Positions 57,162-64,000 of a stretch of DNA of 64,000 bases are shown here, piece after piece. The stretch comes from Agapanthus africanus (Eukaryota > Streptophyta > Magnoliopsida > Asparagales > Amaryllidaceae), in contig CM057339.1 in the NCBI GenBank assembly GCA_030015575.1, positions 778,364,809-778,428,808 of the forward strand. Direction: 5' to 3'. Position 1 is the first letter of the stretch; the number at the start of each line of letters is the position of its first letter. The notes under the pieces are model-generated. The model saw only the letters and a program-made list of their open reading frames with translations, ran no database searches and was not told the origin of the DNA. The translations under genes were made by a program, and so were the position numbers.

Positions 57162-60100
57162 TCAAGCTGGCGGATGATTCAAAAGGTTCATCGGTTCATC
57201 CTTCCTTTCTTGGGTCTCAGCTTCAAAATTGTCTATGGTTGCGAGACGGGTCTCCGCTTCCAACTGTTGGGCCTGATGCGAGGCAAGCCGGCCTTCAAGT
57301 TCATGCTCAGTTGCTTTATGAGCATCAACCATCGTCCGGGTAAAGATAACAGCTTTATCAACAGCCACCATGTCCTTGATTACGGCTTGAAGCTCTTGCC
57401 AAAGTTTATATGCGCGGGTGGTCTTAGATGTAAGTTCGGCTTGAAGCTCCGCTAGCGCGGTTGAAGCCAGCTTCCTCTCTGAGAACTTTCGGCGGAGCCT
57501 CTTTTCACAGGAAAGCGTATTAGCGGCATACCGCTTAATCAACTCCTGCAAACTTGTCTTTGCAGCCACCACCTCCGAAGGAAGCCGTGCGCATTCAAGA
57601 CTATGCAAGCAAGCCTCTACTCGACGACAGAATTCGACCCAAACTTGGACAAATGCTTCACTGTGATAAGTGGCAAGAAAGGGGAGAGAACTGTTGGCTT
57701 CAGCGGCAAATTCTTCGGCTGTGAGTGAGCTACCAACATGAAGGTCTTCGATTAACTCGAACAAAGAGTGAAGGCTTGACTTGGTCATACGTTCGGATGC
57801 ACGCAGCGCATAAGGGCCAGATGGCATAAGAATACGAGTCTCCAACGCGGTAAAAGTAGGCAGAGCTGTTAAAGATTGATAAATGATCAGCGAAGGTTGC
57901 AAACAGATGACAGATGCAAAGGCGTCGAAACTTTACTTATCCATGTTTATACGAGAAGAGTCTGGAAGATCTCCGGGCCCATCGAGGACCTCAACCTCAT
58001 CATCAGCCTCTAGAACTACAGAAGACATGAACATTGTTACATAAAGAAGTAACAATATCGAGAAAGGAGCGAACAATGCTAACCTTGTCCGGAAGATAGA
58101 ATGATGCGCTGAGGGGATATCTCCTGTGGAGCAGCCAGTTCCAGCAGGCGCTGGAATGACTTCCTGGGAGACAGGCCAGCAATGGACGCCGCCAATTCCC
58201 GTAGCTCTGAAAAGACAGAAAAGTTCAAATAATGAAGAGATCGTTAAAATAAAAGATGGAACAATACCTTAGATGCTCCTCCTACTTTGGGTTGGAAGGA
58301 TACCAGCTTCGGCGGCCTCCTCCGTGCCCCCAGACACATCATCGGGGAGGTGGACCGGTATAGCAACTTCCGGTGGAGGAGCAGTGACCATCTCTACAGG
58401 CTCCAATGGAAGGATGGTGGCCTTGACTACCTGTCCCGGAATCTCCGGGCTGTCCCCAGGGATATCCATTGAACCCGCGGCCAATGAAGATGTCTCTTCC
58501 GGAGGAGCAATCACCTGGGGAGCAGGAATCACCAAGGGAAGCTCCATCGCAGGAACAACAATTGCATCAACCCCCTCCACACTGATTAGCGCCTCATCGG
58601 GGATATTTACGAAGTCCATAGTCAAGGCGCGACTTGGACTCAGCTCCTCTGCCATCAGCGAAGTCCCTGCAAAGTTTGCATGAGGATAAGGATATGGATA
58701 TATATATATGCAGTGCAAAATACTCCAAAAAGCTATATAAGTGTACCAATGCGCAAAGGAGCTTCTCGTATGGCTTGTTCAAGCCGGCGCTCCTTCCTGA
58801 GGAGGTATGCCCGCCGAGGTTCGAGGGTAGACTCATGTCCACCGGTCCACAATGAAAGTGCATCCTCAGCATCGGCTGAGACAGCCTGCTTAAGGGCTCT
58901 CTCGCCTCCTTCTTCTAAAGGACCTATGAATATCCGCCGTATCGATGGAGGATCTTCATAAAAGATGACGGCAGGATAAGGCCTCTTCGGGATCCTTACA
59001 TTCTGGGATTCATCCTTTGAGCGTCTTATGGCCTCAACCAGTTATGCAGCTTCCTCAGCAGATGAACCAGGAAAAAGAAGACTGTCGTCTGGTGGACTAG
59101 CAACAGTCTTGTCCCCCCGTTTTGGCCCAGAGCTAATGGCTCTAGAAGATCGCTTCTTTCCCCTTGCCGTCTGCTTTTTGGGCTGCTTCTCGGTTTTGAC
59201 AGAGAAAGGAGACTTCTTCAGGACCTTCGCCAATGGGGATATTATCATCAGAGCTGGTTTTTACATCCAGAACCGGTACGGTATCCGTCATCGGTCGTTC
59301 AAGCGAAGCATCTGTTGGCAATGAGACGCGAAGCCTTTCCTCCTCTCCAAAGGTTTTAAGCGAAGCAGCAATAGATTCTTCTGTAGAGGCACCTGTTAAA
59401 ATAGCAAGCGTCAGTCAAAGCATGATAAAAGAATGAACAACGGAGAGATAAGGGTAAAGTATACCTAACTGCGCAAGGGCAGCCAGTTATTTTTCAAGGA
59501 TGGCTGACTATTTGGAAGCTTCGATGGCAGCCTCTAAATCGGTATCATCAAGCGTCCTTAATAAGCTCTCATTGGTCCCATATTCGCTCAAGCCTTCGCT
59601 AGACGGATCAGGGGGCGTCGAGCCTAATATGGTGTCCAAAGAAAGTACTTGTTTCCTTTTCTTCTGAGGACAGGCGTCGGTGGCCGATAACACGAGTTTG
59701 TGTTTGGTATACGCCTTTGGACGACGAGTCTCAATTTCTTTTCCTACGTCCAACTCAGGGGACGCGGCAACCACCTCTTTTTCAGGCACGCTGGGTGGGG
59801 GCAACCCACGCGTATGGCTTAACACGTGTGGAGGCTCAACTACAGTGACCTCTCTCAGGGGAGGATGAATAATATTCCGTCGCTTCAGAGGAACATTTCG
59901 ATCACTAGCCGGCACTGCACCCTTGCGATCGAGCAACAATCGCTTCTCTTCCCTGATGACGGCGCCCATTGAATGCTGATACCACGCCACGTACACATTA
60001 AGAGCCTTTGGGACGCAACTCGGTTCGCTGATAAAGAAATTGGACCCAGTGTTCAAGCGCATGAAATGATGTAGTGCGCTCCGCATTCCCTCTTCGGTAG

Positions 60101-61742
60101 CAGCAGGTTCGGCCAAGAAGGCTTCAAGTGGGATGCCCTGATTGTAACTTAGTTGCTGGACGAAACGGTGCGGATTGTATCTCATGAATAACGCTGCATC
60201 ATTTTGCCTGAACACTAAGAAACCCGGTCTGATGGAGTATAAATGAAGGATCTCCCGAGCTTTCAACACAGAGGCCCCATCTTTAAATATGTCCTGCAGT
60301 GGCAGCACCATCTTCCCCGACTCTTGGCCGACGGTCAGAACTTTATCAGTAAAGGACATGCCAGCCCCAACCGTACGCGGGCAAAGAAGCAAGCCTCTAG
60401 CTTCCCGTTGCCTCAGAGTCACGATAGAAGCACCAACTAGTCGCATGATCCGAGAGAACCTGCACCTATCATAAAAACCCGGCCTCTTGTGGATGCCAAA
60501 GACACCTAGCACGTGTAATTCGAGCCATGACGTGTAATAATGCATCGGGAAGTTTACCGACTGCACCCCTGGCTCAGTGGTATCAGCCGCCAAGCTGAGG
60601 CCGTGATACATATGAGCTAACCCAGCAATCCCCACAGCCACTTGTATCCCAGCAACCATCCGATGCGCAGGATAGAAGACGGACGACCTCATACGGCGAG
60701 GGTGCATGGGAAGCGCGAACCAACTCAGCCACAGCCCGAGGAATCCTAAAAAGAATGCTTCTTCGTCAATCCCAGGAGCCACCAGTTCTGCAAAAGGGAT
60801 GACCGGGGTATCAGGTAGAAAGAAGCTCTTCTGATCCGCCTCCACCGCTGGTAGATTGCCTAAACCCAAGCCGAAGGGGTCGTCAAGACTGGCGAATTTC
60901 TCGACTTCTTCCTTCAATATTTTCGGGCGAAGAAAATCAGCGATAAAAGCCGTAAAACTAACTCCACGACCTTCGGATGCAAGAAAGAGGTTGTCGTACA
61001 TATTCAACACCTTTATTAAGCTCAGAAATTTGTGTTGAATAGCATTCTCGGGAGTAAGACCCATTACCACTGATTTGGTAGCGAAAACATACTCATCCGG
61101 GGGAAGCAATTCCTCATAATGTTCCCCCCTAACGGGTAAACCCGAGACCTCTGCAAACTCCTCCAAAGAAATGGAGAATTCTCGATCTGATAGAAGGAAG
61201 GTGTGGGTTGGGATGTTCCACTATTCCAGAAATGCCCTAACCCACCATGTAGGGGAATATTGAAACAAAGAAGCATAAACGGCGGGATACAATCCGAGCT
61301 TCATCAACTGTGGCTTCCCCGCCGATCGAATATACCGGGCCCACTGCAAATACCCGGCTGGGTGACGGGGAGTTAGTCCTACATTGTACGGCTGTCCCCA
61401 GGGGCGTGACTCGCCCTGACATATGCGTCGCCCTAGGATGTCCAAAGCCACCGGTGGCTGCATGGGTATTGCGGCAATAGAATGCCGAAGGAGACCTTCT
61501 GAAGTCCAGTTGACCTTCTCCACAGTGCAATTTATCGGAGGCGCATCTGCATAAGCAATCGCTGAAAAAGGCTCCGAGGGTGTCGCACAGGAAAAGCTCC
61601 GTCGGCCCATGATAATTTGATCATACCATTTACCCCATAGATGAAGACTCTTATGTTCCGGGTCATGGTCTTTTATCAGCACGAAAACCTCTCGGTCAAC
61701 GGGTGCTTCAGGAAATCCGCCTTTTGAACGAATGAATGGGAA
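57162..61742 (-). pseudogene. Antisense, intron-containing PMD-like gene of element A
   Basis: Minus-strand homologue of the B gene. Exon 1 from 61742 to 59465 lacks the start: a deletion of about 200 bp relative to B removed the ATG. The PMD-like part (ISLEEFAEVSGLPVRG to LEVHVLG-like) is one unbroken 552-residue frame from 61166, preceded by a TAG at 61221-61223. Predicted exons: 59392-58747 (one frameshift), 58666-58268 (399 bp), 58206-58084 (123 bp), 58015-57941 (75 bp) and a last exon from 57865 to 57162. All junctions are phase 1, introns 61-80 bp. The last donor reads G-ATAAGT, one G-to-A change from a perfect GTAAGT. The last exon encodes a long Ala/Glu/Leu-rich, probably coiled-coil end. 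Exon number differs from B. Function unknown. Confidence 0.75.
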
Positions 61743-62401
61743 AATCCTCAAGAGATTCTCATTAAATGAGAAATCCCTCGGGCAGAGGAGTAAAACTCCC
61801 ATTGAGAGCAGCGCTCTTCACTAGACAGATATCTGTCAAAGTCTAATGATGAAGGAATAAAATTCCTCAAGAAGAGCCTTGCTCTGAAAAGATGAGGGAA
61901 TAATCTATCAAAAATAAAATTTCAATTTGATCTTCAAGATCCATGAACAAACTCTTAAGAGTTCTTCTATATGATCTGAAAGGAGCAAAGCTCCATTAAT
62001 GGATTAAGAAATCATAAGCAAGATCCTTTTAGATCTATGATTCCAAGAGAGCAAAGCTCTATTAATAAAACCCTAAAAAGTATTTTCTTTAGATCAAAGA
62101 TCTATGAAGAGCAAAGCTCTGTTAATGGGTGAAACCCTAAAAGATGTCACAAGAAGATTCAATCTTTTACCTAATCCGATAAAGTTTTGTCCTTCAAAAT
62201 TCTTAAGAAGAAGAGCTGCGCTCTGAAGAAGAAAATAAATTTTCAAGAAGGATTGAAGATGAACAGAAGTCATCTCAAGAGCCAAGGGTCCTATTTATAG
62301 GCACTAAGCGCCGTTTCAGTTCCTTGGGTGATCCAAGAGTCGAGATGTTGCCACGCTGCACCCACGTGTGGGCCCCGTGAGCGCAACGGTGGGGGAGCAT
62401 T
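61743..62401 (-). other. Antisense leader of A and polypurine tract of the 3' LTR
   Basis: Palindrome-rich leader (AGAGCAAAGCTCT repeated) shortened relative to B. Minus-strand TATA at 62291-62300. Purine-rich GGTGGGGGAGCATT (62388-62401) directly before the LTR. Confidence 0.6.
62291..62300 (-). promoter_or_regulatory. Minus-strand TATA box of the antisense gene of A
   Basis: CTATAAATAG, same position relative to the 3' LTR (about 100 bp) as in element B. Confidence 0.65.
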
Positions 62402-64000
62402 TGTTTCCCCAATTAGAGCAAAGCTCTGTTCAGAATTCAAAATTTGAATTAAAGTTGCGCTTTTGTAAAAGCGCTTCGCTACAACTAGCGCACCCCGTGC
62501 AAAGCACATAGGCGCTAGCTCTAGGTGCACTGCGCTCCAAGTAACGCACCACGTGCAAAGCACGTGTGCGCTAGCGCTAAGAGCGCTGCGCTCCAAGTAG
62601 CGCACCACGTGCAAAGCACGTGTGCGCTAGCGCTAAGAGCGCTGCGCTCCAATTAGCGCACCATGGGCAAAGCGCACCATGGGCAGAGCGCATAAGCGCT
62701 AGCGCTGGAACTAAATGTTCATCATCGTTGGATCAAATATCCAACGGATATGATTAAATCATCAGTTAACAGGAATAAAATTCTTTTGAATCTTTCGAAA
62801 CAGAAAAGATTGTGCCCTGAATTTGGAACACCGTTGGATCAATGATCCAGTGGCGATTAAAAATCACTAAAATACAGAACAAATTCTGTAAAGAAGAAAA
62901 GATTTCTCAATCTTGTTAAAACAAGAAGATTATCTTCTGTAAATCAGAAGCCCTTGGATCAAGGATCCAACGGTGGGGAAATTCCCAAATCAATTGGAGA
63001 ATAAATCTCTTTAACTGATTCAACAAATCAGCTTCCCCTATATAAAGGACCCAAGACTTCAAGCCTAAAAAAGAGGAACCCCCCCATAACCTTTGAGAAT
63101 ATCTCAAGAGGAAGAAGTAGCTCTCGGCAAAAGAAGATTTTTCTTCAACGTAAAAGAATGGTGATGAACAAAGAGATGAAATCATCTCATAATTATAGAG
63201 AAGAATTCTCTTCTTAAAAGATCATAGATCTACAAAGACCAAGGTCTTTTATAAAGAGATAAAAAAAGAGATCTCATCATAAAAATAAAGAAGTACTTAC
63301 TTCACAGATCATAGATCTATAAGACAAATTGTCTTTCTGAGATCATGAACATCTCATTATAAAGAAGGAGGAGAATTATTCAATTCTCTAGGATCACAGA
63401 TCCATAAAGGCAAAGCCTTTCATCAAAAAGAGATTGAAGTATCTCCTATAAGTTAAGAACTTTGTTCTTGGAATCTTGAGACAAAGTCTCTTATCAAAGA
63501 AGATAATCTTCAGAACGCAAAGTTAACCTAAGAAGAGCCTTTCCTAATTTAAAAGTGCCTTAGTGCTCTTCATCTAGCGCAAAGCGCTGCAGTGAAATAG
63601 TACTTCAAACACAGCGCACCGCGCTCATTGGCTAGCGCTAAGCGCGCCACGTGCTCCTCACGTGTGCGCTGCATTACTAAAAGCGCTTTGCGCTCATTAT
63701 ATGGCACCAGCACCAAGTGCCTCAACGCTTCAATTATAACGCATCAGCGCTCTTCATTTAGCGAAAAGTGCTAAGCGCATCAGCGCTCTACATCTAGCGC
63801 AAAGTGCTATACGCATCAGCGCTCTACATCTAGCGCAAAGCGCTAAACGCATCTGCGCTCTTCACTTAGCGCAAAGTTCTAAACGCATTAGCGCTTAACA
63901 TCTGGTGCAAAGCGCCAAGCGCACTAGCATTTTAACCATAGCGCACTGCACTCATCGACTGGCGCTAATGTCAAGCGCGCTATATACTTTTATGTGCGCT
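62402..64000 (+). repeat. 3' LTR of Tat element A (first 1,599 bp; runs off the window)
   Basis: Matches 2305 onward, about 2.7% different in a 220-bp stretch near the TATA box by eye. It has one more copy of the roughly 54-bp CACGTGCAAAGCACGTG-containing unit (about 62538-62650). TATA box at 63038-63047. Confidence 0.93.
63038..63047 (+). promoter_or_regulatory. LTR TATA box, 3' LTR of A
   Basis: CTATATAAAG in the conserved LTR context. Confidence 0.7.

Larger units (their letters stand above)
2305..64000 (+). mobile_element. Tat/Ogre-type Ty3/gypsy element A (outer copy, interrupted)
   Basis: Outer element, plus strand. 5' LTR 2305-4975, primer site 4981, gag and protease to 9708, interruption by element B (9709-48419 plus a 5-bp duplication), then linker, RT, RNase H, archaeal-type second RNase H and integrase (48425-53089), repeat arrays (53186-56940), a minus-strand PMD gene (57162-61742) and the start of the 3' LTR (62402 onward). 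The join across B is exact: the sequence left of 9708 and right of 48425 continues the same reading frame that is unbroken in B at about 16795. The two RNase H domains and the YPPGY...KFHxYxGTGNPxxH Gag motif are typical of the Tat lineage. Length without B is about 24 kb. Coding regions are pseudogenes. Confidence 0.92.

Overview
The window is plant nuclear DNA made entirely of nested LTR retrotransposons; I see no host gene, tRNA or rRNA. It contains a Ty1/copia pol remnant, two very large Tat/Ogre-type Ty3/gypsy elements with two RNase H domains, an Athila-type gypsy element primed by a tRNA-Asp-like site, a chromovirus-like solo LTR, and plant mobile domain (PMD) proteins. This indicates heterochromatin of a flowering plant with a TE-rich genome. 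I cannot name the family or species.

Layout, outermost layer first. (1) 1-2304: minus-strand copia fragment (integrase, RT, RNase H), cut at 2304. (2) 2305 to beyond 64000: Tat element A, with 5' LTR 2305-4975, gag and protease to 9708, then from 48425 linker, RT, RNase H, second RNase H and integrase to 53089, repeat arrays to about 56,940, a minus-strand gene at 57162-61742, and a 3' LTR from 62402 that runs off the window. (3) 9709-48419: Tat element B, a second subfamily of the same lineage, inserted in A just after protease, with LTRs 9709-12120 and 45980-48419 and target duplication GCAGC/ACAGC. (4) 19513-31522: minus-strand Athila element inserted in the RNase H region of B, with identical-length LTRs and target duplication GCGAC. 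(5) 36971-39877: solo LTR in the 3' repeat region of B, with target duplication GAATC. Removing the two insertions leaves B about 23.8 kb long; A is about 24 kb, so both are Ogre-sized.

Two things go beyond routine annotation. First, A and B each carry, between pol and the 3' LTR, a minus-strand gene that starts with a PMD-like domain. It reads as a spliced gene with introns of 61-81 bp, all in phase 1, and every internal exon but one is a multiple of three long (the exception has a visible frameshift). It has its own minus-strand TATA box about 100 bp inside the 3' LTR boundary. Second, the non-coding parts of the Tat elements are largely built from serial short hairpins: triloop palindromes through the LTRs, and in the 3' region arrays of 8-9 bp arms that differ from unit to unit but stay complementary around a nearly constant loop.

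How the parts work together: each Tat element has a plus-strand LTR promoter (CTATATAAAG), a primer-binding site after the LTR, one long gag-pro-pol reading frame interrupted by an in-frame TAG shared by both copies, and the oppositely transcribed PMD gene. All coding regions carry stops or frameshifts, many explained by C-to-T change. The Athila insert is by far the youngest: about 11 differences between 1,574-bp LTRs by eye, one nonsense codon and one 1-bp frameshift in pol.
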